A stretch of 64,000 nt of DNA from Curtobacterium sp. 9128 (GTDB lineage: Bacteria > Actinomycetota > Actinomycetes > Actinomycetales > Microbacteriaceae). Location of the stretch: assembly GCF_007673775.1 (NCBI RefSeq), contig NZ_VEAF01000002.1:470606-534605 (forward strand). The letters run 5' to 3'. A program made the position numbers and the translations under genes. Position 1 is the stretch's first letter. Every line of letters begins with the position of its first letter. Shown here piece by piece: positions 23,789 through 32,340 of this stretch. The notes under the pieces were generated by a model. The model was not told the DNA's origin. It ran no database searches and saw only the letters and a program-made list of their open reading frames with translations.

Positions 23789-24871
23789 TCAGGGCACGGT
23801 CGTCTCCACGCTCGGGTCGTCCTCGCGGGCCGCGCGGATCATCGAGTTCGCCGTCGCGGCCAGGGGCACGGCGAAGAACCCGCCGGCGATCCCGCCGATC
23901 GTGGTGCCCGCGATGACGGCCACCAGGACCGCGAGCGGGTGCACCGACACCACCGAGCCGGTCAGGAACGGGTGGAGCACCTGGCCCTCGAGTTGCTGGA
24001 CGAGGACGACCACGCCGAGCATGACGAGCGCGACGACCCAGCCCTTGAAGAGCAGGGCGAGGAGCACGGCCACGGCGCCCGCGGCGAAGGCGCCGACGAC
24101 CGGGATGAAGGCCCCGATGAAGACCACCACGCCGATCGGCCCGGCGAGGGGCACGCCGAGCAGGAACGCGCCGAGGGCGATCCCCACGGCGTCGGTCGCC
24201 GCGATGACGACCTGTACGCGGATGAAGTGCGTGAGCGTCACCCATCCGGCCTCGCTGGCGACGTGGAGCCGGTGCTGCGCCCGGTGGGGGAACAGGGAGA
24301 CCACCCAGCCCCACATGGAGCGGCCTCCCGTCAGCGCGAAGATCGTGACGAACGTGACGATGAACAGCCCCTCGCCGAGCCGCACGAGCACCCCGCCGGC
24401 GACGACGATGCCCTGCTGCAGCTCGGTCGCGTGGCGTTCCACGTAGCTCCGGGCGTCCCGTGACAGCTCGTCGAGGTCGACGGACGGCAGCCCGAGCGGC
24501 GGGTGCCGGAGCACGTCCTGCACGTTGCCGATCAGGCTGACGGTCCGGACCTCGAGCGCCGGGAGCTGCTCGGTGACCCGCCAGACGACGAGGAACACGA
24601 GCACGGCGATGCCGGCGAGCAGGGCCACCAGCGCTGCGATGATCGCCAGCCACTTCGGCACGCCGTGGCGCTGGAGCAACGCGCTGAAGGGGACCAGGAG
24701 CGCGGCGACGACGAGCCCGATCAGGAGCGGGACGACCACGTTCGCCAGGGTGAACGCGATCCAGCCGACCAGGCCGACGGCGGCGGCGATGACCAGCAGT
24801 CGACCGGCGAACACGGCGCCGGTCCTGAGGGCGGAGGGGCGCTGGACCCCGACGGGTCGGGCTTCGGTCAT
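23789..24871 (-). CDS. AI-2E/PerM-family transporter, last gene of the rhodopsin operon
   Basis: A 360-residue polytopic membrane protein of the AI-2E transporter (PerM/YdiK/TqsA) family. It has N-terminal paired helices (LLVIAAAVGLVGWIAFTLAN, VVVPLLIGLVVAALLVPFSA), a soluble segment around residues 110-160, and the family's C-terminal block ATDAVGIALGAFLLGVPLAG, GAFIPVVGAFAAGAV, LVQQLEGQVLHPFLTGSVV. Members export small molecules or act in Na+/H+ and osmotic tolerance; the substrate is unknown. ATG 24871 overlaps the Blh stop (ATGA), so it is translationally coupled to the retinal genes. Confidence 0.85.
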   Translation of the reverse strand: MTEARPVGVQRPSALRTGAVFAGRLLVIAAAVGLVGWIAFTLANVVVPLLIGLVVAALLVPFSALLQRHGVPKWLAIIAALVALLAGIAVLVFLVVWRVTEQLPALEVRTVSLIGNVQDVLRHPPLGLPSVDLDELSRDARSYVERHATELQQGIVVAGGVLVRLGEGLFIVTFVTIFALTGGRSMWGWVVSLFPHRAQHRLHVASEAGWVTLTHFIRVQVVIAATDAVGIALGAFLLGVPLAGPIGVVVFIGAFIPVVGAFAAGAVAVLLALLFKGWVVALVMLGVVVLVQQLEGQVLHPFLTGSVVSVHPLAVLVAVIAGTTIGGIAGGFFAVPLAATANSMIRAAREDDPSVETTVP

Positions 24872-25941
24872 CGGGGTTCCGTTCCGGTGGTGGTGGTGAT
24901 GGTGGCGTGGCGGCGCCAGGTGTGTTGGACGTGGTCCATCCAGGTCACGACGACGGCGTGCGGTGTCGTGAGGGCCGCGATGAGGGCGAGGTAGACGCCG
25001 AGGTCCGCGCGCCGGAGGACGAGTGCGAGGACGACGAGCATCGCGACGGCGACCGCGGTGATCGGCCACGCCTGCCGCATGAACCGCAGGAACGGGGCGA
25101 GGAGCCGGCCGCGGTGCAGTTGCACGGCGGACCGTTCGTCGGTGAGCTCGAGCCGGAGGACGTGCCGGACGGAGTGCCACAGCGTGAAGTACAGCCCGAC
25201 CGCCAGGACCGGCGGGACGGCCGCGAAGAACAGGACCAGCGTGACGTCCTCGACGGCCTGCCGCCAGACCGGTGCGCCGGAGCGGTGCACGACGACCAGG
25301 TGCAGCACGACGAGTGCCAGGACCAGCAGCGCACCCCCGATGCGAGCGGCGACGGGGATCGACGCGGGTCCGCTCCCACCGACCGCCCGCGTCGTCGAGG
25401 CGATCACGAGCACGGTGGCCCCGGGGTGCGCGACGAACGGGAGCACCATCGGGAGTGCACCGCGCACGGCCACGGTGAGTGACGCGCCGAGCCGGCCGGA
25501 CGCACCGTCGTCGAGCAGCCGGTCGACGTAGAGGTCGCCCTGGCCCCAGTGGAACCAGGTGATCCCGATGAAGACGACGAACCCGGCGAGCGGCGCGACG
25601 GCCCAGAGCGCGGCGGTGACCGTCCCGACGACGAGGTAGAGCACGACGACGACCGCGATCGACGTCCACGTGCCGGTCCCCGGGCGCAGTCGGGCAGGCA
25701 CGAGGTGGTCGAGCGCCCCGTGCGGGAGCCCGAAGACGAGGATGCTGATCGCGAACGGCACGAGCTGCACCGCCATCGGGATGGTCGTCCCGGTCAGCCG
25801 CACGACGACGCTGCCGATCGCGACGACCAGCAGGACGAACGTCACGGGGGCGAGGATCCGGTCGGTGACCCAGGTCCGGAGCGCCGGCGGGACCTCGACG
25901 ACGGTCCGCGACCCGGTGACGCTGCGGGTGAGCGCGGTCAC
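24868..25941 (-). CDS. blh: Brp/Blh-family beta-carotene 15,15'-dioxygenase
   Basis: A 357-residue integral membrane protein of the Brp/Blh family, which cleaves beta-carotene into two retinal molecules for rhodopsin. Conserved histidines expected to bind Fe(II) are visible in ILVFGLPHGALDHLVPARL (H74, H79), FIGITWFHWGQGDLY and LYFTLWHSVRHVLRLE, with TPHAVVVTWMDHVQHTW near the end. About eight to ten helices. It overlaps the lycopene cyclase gene (ATGA) and the AI-2E gene, so the retinal pathway is translated as a unit. Confidence 0.9.
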   Translation of the reverse strand: MTALTRSVTGSRTVVEVPPALRTWVTDRILAPVTFVLLVVAIGSVVVRLTGTTIPMAVQLVPFAISILVFGLPHGALDHLVPARLRPGTGTWTSIAVVVVLYLVVGTVTAALWAVAPLAGFVVFIGITWFHWGQGDLYVDRLLDDGASGRLGASLTVAVRGALPMVLPFVAHPGATVLVIASTTRAVGGSGPASIPVAARIGGALLVLALVVLHLVVVHRSGAPVWRQAVEDVTLVLFFAAVPPVLAVGLYFTLWHSVRHVLRLELTDERSAVQLHRGRLLAPFLRFMRQAWPITAVAVAMLVVLALVLRRADLGVYLALIAALTTPHAVVVTWMDHVQHTWRRHATITTTTGTEPR

Positions 25942-27299
25942 GACGACACGTCCGAGCGACGACGAGCGACGACGCGGCCGCGCGCGCCGACGGTACGGCG
26001 GACGCCGGCGGTGCGGCGGACGCCGGCGAGGCCGCGCGTCCCGGCGTCGAGCAGGGTGCGGGCGAGTGCGACGAGGAAGGGGCCCTTCTGCAGGGCGAGC
26101 ACGATCCGCAGGTCGTCGGCGAGCGTGGACCGCTCGCTCATGAACCGGACGACGAGCGGGCCGGGGAGCGCCAGGAGCCGTCGGAACGTCTCGGCTGCCC
26201 GGTCGGGCTGGTCGCGGAGGAACCGGAGGAACACGGCGTCGAGGAACCGCGTCCGTGCTCGGTCACGATGCTCGGGAACGGGTGTGCCGTCGGCGAGGTG
26301 CTGCGCGACGCGGGCAGCGTGTCGGTTGCTCCGGGCGAAGCCGTAGCCGCTGCTCGGCCGCGTCGTGCCGGTCACCGACGCCACCGCCGCCCCGGCTGCG
26401 CCTGCGGGACGCCAGCGTTCGTCGTGCGCACCCGTGAGTGCGGCCGGCGGGAGGTCCGTCATCGGGATGCAGCCCTGTTCCTCGTCCGTCACCCGCCACT
26501 CGTCCGGCCCCAGGTCCCAGCGTCGGCGGACGTGGTCGGCGATCGCGGACCGGTGGTCGATCGGGTCGGCGGGGTCGGGCGTGAAGATCGTGGACTCGAC
26601 GAGCGCGGACGTGGTCGAGACCGGCAGGACGTAGACGAAGCGCACCGGGCCTCCGGGGGTCTGGCCGGTGAAGTCCATCAGGGTGACGGTCGTCGGGTCG
26701 AACACCGGCCGGGTCGTGGTGATCCACTGCCCGACGAACCGCTGGTGCAGCAGGACCCGGCCGGCCGGCACCTCGTCCGGGCAGCGGGGTCCGCGGGCAT
26801 CGAGGACCCTCCGCGCACGGACGTCGCCGGTACGCGCCTGGACCAGTACCCCCTCCGGCGAGGCGACGACGCTGCGCACGGGCGTCCCGTCGACGATCGT
26901 GGCGGCCCCGGCGAGCCGGCGCGCAGCCGCCGCTCGCCGGTCCGCCCCGCGCACGAGCACGTACGGGTGTCCCGGGTCGGTGCCGGTGCTCGTGCCACGG
27001 TCGGTGCGGACCTCCCACCGGTCCCACGAGGCCGATCGGGCCTCGGGGAGCGGATCGGTCTCGTCGTCCCACGAGCACCAGGACCGCGGGTCGTCGCCGG
27101 ACCGTCCCTCCAGGACGAGCACGGTCCGCTCGCCGGGCAGCGCGGCGAGGTGCACGGCGGTCGCGAGTCCGGAGGCGCCGGCGCCGACGATCGCCACGTC
27201 GACGCTCGTCGGCAGTTCCGGCCGGACGGGCCCGGGGGCCGGAGCGTCGTGCGCTCCGGCCCCCGGGGTGCCCTCGACCAGCAGGTCAGTGACGGTCAC
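25938..27299 (-). CDS. crtY: CrtY-type lycopene beta-cyclase
   Basis: A 453-residue FAD-dependent lycopene cyclase. It starts with the dinucleotide-binding motif VDVAIVGAGASGLATAVHLA and continues with SWCSWDDETDPLP, QRFVGQWITTTRPVF, LMDFTGQTPGGPVRFVYVLP, EQGCIPMTDLP and the late SSGYGFARSNRHAARVAQHL. It forms the beta rings that turn lycopene into beta-carotene. Many actinobacteria use a two-subunit CrtYc/CrtYd type; this is the single-chain type. GTG 27299 overlaps the rhodopsin stop by 14 nt; GTG 27308 is an alternative. Lycopene must come from genes outside the window. Confidence 0.87.
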   Translation of the reverse strand: MTVTDLLVEGTPGAGAHDAPAPGPVRPELPTSVDVAIVGAGASGLATAVHLAALPGERTVLVLEGRSGDDPRSWCSWDDETDPLPEARSASWDRWEVRTDRGTSTGTDPGHPYVLVRGADRRAAAARRLAGAATIVDGTPVRSVVASPEGVLVQARTGDVRARRVLDARGPRCPDEVPAGRVLLHQRFVGQWITTTRPVFDPTTVTLMDFTGQTPGGPVRFVYVLPVSTTSALVESTIFTPDPADPIDHRSAIADHVRRRWDLGPDEWRVTDEEQGCIPMTDLPPAALTGAHDERWRPAGAAGAAVASVTGTTRPSSGYGFARSNRHAARVAQHLADGTPVPEHRDRARTRFLDAVFLRFLRDQPDRAAETFRRLLALPGPLVVRFMSERSTLADDLRIVLALQKGPFLVALARTLLDAGTRGLAGVRRTAGVRRTVGARGRVVARRRSDVSS

Positions 27300-28206
27300 G
27301 GTGCTCACCGGCGACCGTGGCCGTGTGCTGCGCGTGGTGCGCCGTCGCGGTGTTCGGGATCGTGCCGTCCGACAGCTTCTCCGACGAGATCCAGAGCGCC
27401 TCGGGGAGCGTGTCGACACCGTCGCGGACGTCCTCGGCGGAGCGGAGCTTGGCGATCTTGTGGATCATCGCGCCGTAGCCGACCTTCGCGACGGTGTCGG
27501 CTGCGGAGAGGATGACCTGCATCCAGGTGATGACGGCGCCGCCGTGGCCCCAACCCTGCAGGCCGAAGATGATCGGGTAGGCCATCCAGGTCACGACGAG
27601 CAGGATGCCGGCGTTCCGGAGCGTCGCCGCGGCCGGGGTGCCCTTGAGGTCACGGCCGCCCTTGACGACGACGTAGATGACCAGGAAGTACAGGATCACC
27701 ATGAAGACGCCGGAGATGACGCCCCAGAGCCAGAGCGCCCCCATGTCCGTGCCGGAGTCCACGACCACGCCACCGATGTAGCCGGTGCTGATCATCAGGA
27801 ACGCCGCGGCGATCCCGACCGCGCGGAGGCGACGGGCTGCGGCACCGGCCAGGGTGGCGACGGCGATGAGCTCGATCACGAGCAGCGGGACGGTGACCGT
27901 CCAGTCGAAGTAGCGCGGGGCCCAGGACAGGATCGCGTTCGCGTTCGGCACCCACGAGTCGCCCTTGCGGACGTACCCGAGCGCGAACTCGATCGTGAGC
28001 AGCACGTAGGACAGGAAGGCGATGCCGGTGATGCACATCCCGGCGTAGACGCCGGTGCGGTACCGGCCGGTGACCTCGTTCGTCGAGACCCAGGACTTCA
28101 CGAAGAACGCGAAGAGGGCGAGCCCTGCGACGGAGAGTGCGTAGACGATGATCGAGTGCTCCGCGAGCGTGAGCGTCGCGCTCCAGGGAGCGAGTGCATC
28201 GGACAT
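27286..28206 (-). CDS. light-driven proton-pumping rhodopsin (DTE type)
   Basis: A 306-residue seven-helix microbial rhodopsin. Helix C reads RYFDWTVTVPLLVIEL: D101 (proton acceptor), T105 and E112 (donor) form the DTE motif of outward proton pumps. L109 is at the proteorhodopsin colour-tuning site and predicts green absorption. K241 in ADTVAKVGYG binds retinal, with D237 as second counter-ion. The helix-B histidine of proteorhodopsin is replaced by S66, and the B-C loop is about 13 residues longer. The hydrophilic tail after residue 255 ends in a His-rich stretch. First gene of the operon; AAAGG ribosome site ahead of ATG 28206. Confidence 0.93.
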   Translation of the reverse strand: MSDALAPWSATLTLAEHSIIVYALSVAGLALFAFFVKSWVSTNEVTGRYRTGVYAGMCITGIAFLSYVLLTIEFALGYVRKGDSWVPNANAILSWAPRYFDWTVTVPLLVIELIAVATLAGAAARRLRAVGIAAAFLMISTGYIGGVVVDSGTDMGALWLWGVISGVFMVILYFLVIYVVVKGGRDLKGTPAAATLRNAGILLVVTWMAYPIIFGLQGWGHGGAVITWMQVILSAADTVAKVGYGAMIHKIAKLRSAEDVRDGVDTLPEALWISSEKLSDGTIPNTATAHHAQHTATVAGEHRDRH

Positions 28207-28400
28207 GGATGGTGCCTTTCGTGTTCAGGGGCGGCGGCCGGGGGATCCACCGAAGAGGAATTTGCTCTCCTACAAATGTCCCGGCCTCCAGGTTCGACTG
28301 CGAACGGGGTACATCCCGGTCCGTAGCGTGGTCGTTCCGAGCGAACGCCCGGGCCGTGACCGTCGTTTCACCCCCAGGGGTGAAAGAGGAGAGGACTCTC
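28207..28400. promoter_or_regulatory. rhodopsin/LuxR divergent promoter region with TTTCACCCC palindrome
   Basis: This 194-bp divergent gap holds a locally AT-richer core (28250-28280) suited to the rhodopsin promoter. A TAGCGT box (28324-28329) could be the -10 of the regulator. A perfect 20-bp palindrome, TTTCACCCC-N2-GGGGTGAAA (28366-28385), lies 16 nt before the regulator ATG. A second shorter inverted repeat GTTCG-N3-CGAAC-like lies near 28292-28305. The large palindrome is a natural site for the LuxR-type regulator. Confidence 0.6.
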
Positions 28401-29042
28401 ATGTCGAAGCGCATCCGCGTCGCGCTCGTCAACGACTACGAACTCGTCCTGCGGGGCCTGGCCCACATGCTCGCGCCGTTCGACGACCGTCTCGAGGTCG
28501 TCCAGCTCGACGCGCGGGAGCGGGTGGACGCCGACGTCGACGTCGCGCTCTACGACACGTTCGCGCAGCCCGAACCCGACGACGAAGACGTGTCACGGCT
28601 CGCGTCGAATCCCCTGATCAAGACCGTTGCCGTGTTCACCTGGAAGATGGACCAGGAGCTGATCGACGCCGCCACGCGTCGCGGCGCGACGGGGTACTTC
28701 GCGAAGAGCATCTCCGGGGACGAGCTCGCCGACGGCCTGCTGCGCGTGGCCGCCGGCGAGACGGTCCTCGGCTCCCCCCGGCGTCGTGTCCCGAGTGGAC
28801 CAGGGGTCGACTGGCCCGGCCGCGACCACGGCATCTCGGACCGGCAGTCCGAGATCCTGGCGCTCATCACGCAGGGCAAGCGCAACGCCGAGATCGCCGA
28901 GCTGACCCACCTCAGCCCGAACACGGTGAAGACCCACATCCGCACGCTCTACAGCAAGATCGGTGCCGTCACGCGCGTCGACGCGGTCCTGTGGGGCACC
29001 GAGAACGGGTTCCGTCCGGACCACCGCAGCATCGACCGCTGA
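28401..29042 (+). CDS. LuxR-family (NarL-type) response regulator, divergent from rhodopsin
   Basis: A 213-residue response regulator. The receiver domain has the phosphorylation site D52 (VALYDTFA), T80 and K102 (GYFAKSIS), but the first acidic residue of the usual pair is Asn (VALVNDYE, N11-D12), so phosphorylation may be weak or unusual. The C-terminal LuxR helix-turn-helix (ISDRQSEILALITQGKRNAE, then LSPNTVKTHIRTLYSKIG) is intact. No histidine kinase is nearby. Start chosen at ATG 28401 with AGAGGAGAGG upstream. Divergence from the rhodopsin operon suggests it controls it. Confidence 0.85.
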   Translation: MSKRIRVALVNDYELVLRGLAHMLAPFDDRLEVVQLDARERVDADVDVALYDTFAQPEPDDEDVSRLASNPLIKTVAVFTWKMDQELIDAATRRGATGYFAKSISGDELADGLLRVAAGETVLGSPRRRVPSGPGVDWPGRDHGISDRQSEILALITQGKRNAEIAELTHLSPNTVKTHIRTLYSKIGAVTRVDAVLWGTENGFRPDHRSIDR

Positions 29043-29072
29043 CCGCTCCGGCCCGTCGCGCGCCCACCTTCC

Positions 29073-29114
29073 GGACGGGAGGCACGGTGCGGGCCCGACC
29101 CGCGCCTCCCGTCC
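29073..29114. terminator. GGACGGGAGG palindrome family, copy 5
   Basis: A 42-bp palindrome with arms GGACGGGAGGCACGGTG... and ...CGCGCCTCCCGTCC, between the convergent LuxR-type regulator and kdpE. Confidence 0.72.
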
Positions 29115-29123
29115 GCGGAGCGG

Positions 29124-29807
29124 TCACCGCCCGTCGTCGAAGCGGTACCCCATCCCGGCCTCGGTGACGAACCACCGCGGCTGCGCCGGATCGGGCTCGA
29201 GCTTGCGCCGCAACTGCGACATGTAGAGCCGGAGGTACCCGTTGTCGCTGCCGTGCGACGGCCCCCAGATCTCGGTGAGGAGCATCTCGCGGGTCAGGAG
29301 CTTGCCCGGGTGCGCCAGGAGCACCTCGAGCAGGCGCCACTCCGTCGGCGTCAACCGGATCGGCGGCCCCTCCGGCGGCAGGACCTGCTTCGCGCCGAGG
29401 TCGACCGTGAGCGCGCCGATCCGCACGGTCGGCTGGGTGTCCTCGGGCGCCGTCCGGCGCCGACCGACGGCGCGGATCCGGGCGAGCAGCTCGTCCATCG
29501 CGAACGGCTTGGTGACGTAGTCGTCCGCGCCGGCGTCGAGCGCGGTGATCTTGTCCGCCGAGTCGGTGCGTCCCGAGAGCACGAGCACCGGCACGGCCGT
29601 CCACGGGCGCAGCGCCTGCAGCACCCCGATGCCGTCGACCCGGGGCATGCCGAGGTCGAGCAGGACCACGTCCGGGTGCGCGGCGATCACGGCGTTGATC
29701 GCCGCGCGCCCGTCCGCCGCGGTGACGACGTCGTACCCGCGGGCCTGCAGCGTGACGGCGAGGGCGCGGGCGAGCTGCGCGTCGTCGTCGGCGATGAGGA
29801 CCTTCAC
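29124..29807 (-). CDS. kdpE: response regulator KdpE
   Basis: A 227-residue OmpR/PhoB-type regulator. Receiver domain: acidic pair in VLIADDDAQL, phosphorylation site D51 (VVLLDLGMP), K in YVTKPFAMDEL. C-terminal winged helix: LTPTEWRLLEVLLAHPGKLL, TEIWGPSHGSDNGYLRLYMS, LRRKLEPDP. It controls the kdp operon, phosphorylated by KdpD. GTG 29807 overlaps the kdpD stop (GTGA), so the two are co-translated. The likely binding sites are the CTAAC boxes at 37057-37104. Confidence 0.95.
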   Translation of the reverse strand: MKVLIADDDAQLARALAVTLQARGYDVVTAADGRAAINAVIAAHPDVVLLDLGMPRVDGIGVLQALRPWTAVPVLVLSGRTDSADKITALDAGADDYVTKPFAMDELLARIRAVGRRRTAPEDTQPTVRIGALTVDLGAKQVLPPEGPPIRLTPTEWRLLEVLLAHPGKLLTREMLLTEIWGPSHGSDNGYLRLYMSQLRRKLEPDPAQPRWFVTEAGMGYRFDDGR

Positions 29808-32338
29808 CCGGCGGCCTCGCCGTCCGGTGCCGTGGTGTGCCGATGGGTGGTGGGTTCGAGGTCGAGGTGTCCGGCGATCGGCAGCCGAACGATGACGGTG
29901 AGCCCACCGCCAGGGGTGTCGTCGACCTCGATGCTGCCGCCCATCCCCTCGGTGAACCCGCGGGCGAGCGCCAGGCCGAGGCCGAGCCCGGAGTCGTTGT
30001 CGGTGTCCCCGAGCCGCTGGAAGGGCTGGAACACGTCCTCGCGGCGGTCCTCCGGGATGCCCGGCCCGTGGTCCGCGATGCGGAGTTCGACGTTGCCCGC
30101 GAACGCGCTCGCGCCGACGCGGACCCTGCTGCCGGCCGGCGCGTGTCGCACGGCGTTCGCGAGCAGGTTCACGACGACGCGCTGCAGGAGCACCGGGTCC
30201 GCCGTGACCGGCGGGGTGTCCTTCGGCAGGTCGAGGTCGACGTCGTCCGGCCCGAGCTCGAGCTCGTCGAGTGCGGGAGCGATCACCGTGCTGAGCGGCG
30301 TGGTCGCGCGGTGCACGGCCAGGGCTCCGGCCTGGACCCGGCTCACGTCGAGCAGGTCCGCCAGCAGGGTCGCGAGGGCACCGAGGCTCTGGTTCGCGGT
30401 GTCGAGGAGCGCGGCCTGGTCCGCCGCCGTCAGGGTGATGTCGCGTGCCTGCAGGGTCTGGACCGCAGCCGAGGCCGCGGCGATCGGCCGCCGCACGTCG
30501 TGGCTCACCGCGGCGAGGATCGCGCTGCGCACCCGGTCCACGGCCTGGATCCGCTCGGCGTCGGTGGCGGTCTCGGTCAGGGCGCGGTGCTCCAGAGCCG
30601 CGTCGATCTGCTGCTCCACGACCCGCAGCAGCCGCCGCTGGGTCGGGTCGTCCGGAGCGCCGGCGAACTCGAGCACCGCACCGGACGGGAGGCCCGTGGT
30701 CGCGTCCGGCCTGTCGCCGAACGTCCCCGACGTGGCCGGCACGGCATCGCCCTGCCGGACCCGCACGCCGGCGTAGCCGAACGCCTCGCGTGTCCGGTCC
30801 ACCAGCGCCTGCAGGGCGTCGTCCCCACGGAGGACGCTGCCGGCGATGCCGACGAGCAGACCGGACTCCGCGGCGGCCCGACGGGCCGTGCGCGATCGCC
30901 GTGCGGACCGGTCGACGACGAAGCTCACGAGCACCGCGCTGACGACGTACATCACCAGTGCCACGAGGTGCCACGGCTGCTGGACGGTGACCTTGTACAG
31001 CGGTTGCACGAAGAAGAAGTCGAGGCTGAGCCCGGACAGCACGGCCGTGAAGACCGCGGGGAGCATGCCGCCGGTGAGGGCGACCACGAGGACGAGCAGC
31101 TGGTACGCCAGCACGTCCACGGTGATCGCGTCCGGGTCGTTCCCGAACGACAGCAGCCACGTCAGCAGCGGTCCGAGACCGAGGGACACCCCGAAGGCGG
31201 CGAGGACCCGGGCCGGCGACAGGCTGCCCCCGAGCCGCGGCAGGGCGAACCCGCCGCCGGCGCGCTCGTGCGTGACGACGTGCACGTCGATGTCGCCGGA
31301 CTCCTGGATGACGGTGTTGCCGATCCCCGGCCCGGTGAGCGCGGCGACCAGGCGACTGCGGCGGCTCACCCCGATGACGATCTGGGTCGCGTCGATCGAC
31401 CGCGCGAAGCGGACGAGGGTCGTCGGCACGTCGTCGCCGACGACCTGGTGGAACGTGCCGCCGAGCTGCTCGAGCAGGGCCCGCTGCTTCCCGAGGGCGC
31501 CCGGGTGCCGGTCGCGGAGCCCGTCGTTCGTGGTGACGTGCACGGCCGCCAGCTCCCCGCCGGCACCGCGGGCGGCGATGCGCGCACCCCGGCGGAGCAG
31601 GGTCTCCCCCTCCGGTCCACCGGTCAGGGCGACCAGGACGCGGTCCCGTGTCTCCCACCGGTGGTCGATGCCGTGCTCGGCGCGGTAGGCCTTCAGGGCG
31701 TCGTCGACCTCGTCCGCGAGCCAGAGCAGGGCGATCTCGCGGAGCGCGGTGAGGTTGCCGAGCCGGAAGTAGTTCGACAGCGCCGCGTCGATCCGTGACG
31801 CCGGGTAGACCAGGCCGTCGGCGAGCCGGTCCCGGAGGGCCTGGGGCGACAGGTCGACGACCTCGATCTGGTCGGCGGCGCGGACCACGCCGTCCGGGAC
31901 GGTCTCGCGCTGGACGGTGCCGGTGATCTCGCGCACGACGTCGCCGAGGGACTGCATGTGCTGGATGTTGACCGTCGAGATGACGCTGATGCCGGCGTCG
32001 AGCAGCGCCTCGACGTCCTGCCAGCGTTTCTCGTGCGCGCCGCCCGGGGCGTTCGTGTGGGCGAGCTCGTCGACCAGCGCGACGTCCGGGCGGCGGGTGA
32101 GCACGGCCTCCAGGTCCATGTCGTCGAGGGTGACGCCCCGGTGCAGTGCCTCGCGACGCGGGACCACCTCGAGCCCGTCGACGAGGGCGGCCGTGGCGGC
32201 GCGGCCGTGGGTCTCCACGACCGCGACGACCACGTCCTTGCCCTCGCCGCGGAGTCGGCGGCCCTCCTCGAGCATCGTGAAGGTCTTGCCCACTCCGGGC
32301 GCTGCGCCCAGCAGCACCCGGAGCTTCCCGCGTCGCAT
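29804..32338 (-). CDS. kdpD: sensor histidine kinase KdpD
   Basis: An 844-residue KdpD with all domains in order: N-terminal KdpD domain with Walker A GAAPGVGKT (residues 11-19), a universal-stress-like domain, four membrane helices (starting near LLTWLLSFGNDPDAI), a GAF-like region, the HisKA helix with SHDVRRPIAAASAAVQ, and the ATP domain with NLLANAVRHAP and ADHGPGIPEDRREDVFQP. It senses K+ limitation or osmotic stress at the membrane and phosphorylates KdpE. In E. coli-type H-boxes the motif is SHDLRTP; here it is SHDVRRP, a mild variation. Confidence 0.95.
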   Translation of the reverse strand: MRRGKLRVLLGAAPGVGKTFTMLEEGRRLRGEGKDVVVAVVETHGRAATAALVDGLEVVPRREALHRGVTLDDMDLEAVLTRRPDVALVDELAHTNAPGGAHEKRWQDVEALLDAGISVISTVNIQHMQSLGDVVREITGTVQRETVPDGVVRAADQIEVVDLSPQALRDRLADGLVYPASRIDAALSNYFRLGNLTALREIALLWLADEVDDALKAYRAEHGIDHRWETRDRVLVALTGGPEGETLLRRGARIAARGAGGELAAVHVTTNDGLRDRHPGALGKQRALLEQLGGTFHQVVGDDVPTTLVRFARSIDATQIVIGVSRRSRLVAALTGPGIGNTVIQESGDIDVHVVTHERAGGGFALPRLGGSLSPARVLAAFGVSLGLGPLLTWLLSFGNDPDAITVDVLAYQLLVLVVALTGGMLPAVFTAVLSGLSLDFFFVQPLYKVTVQQPWHLVALVMYVVSAVLVSFVVDRSARRSRTARRAAAESGLLVGIAGSVLRGDDALQALVDRTREAFGYAGVRVRQGDAVPATSGTFGDRPDATTGLPSGAVLEFAGAPDDPTQRRLLRVVEQQIDAALEHRALTETATDAERIQAVDRVRSAILAAVSHDVRRPIAAASAAVQTLQARDITLTAADQAALLDTANQSLGALATLLADLLDVSRVQAGALAVHRATTPLSTVIAPALDELELGPDDVDLDLPKDTPPVTADPVLLQRVVVNLLANAVRHAPAGSRVRVGASAFAGNVELRIADHGPGIPEDRREDVFQPFQRLGDTDNDSGLGLGLALARGFTEGMGGSIEVDDTPGGGLTVIVRLPIAGHLDLEPTTHRHTTAPDGEAAG

Positions 32339-32340
32339 GG

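Noticed and set aside
29253..31798. Long plus-strand frames opposite kdpD and kdpE
   Set aside because: They are antisense shadows of kdpD and kdpE, which have complete kinase and regulator motifs.
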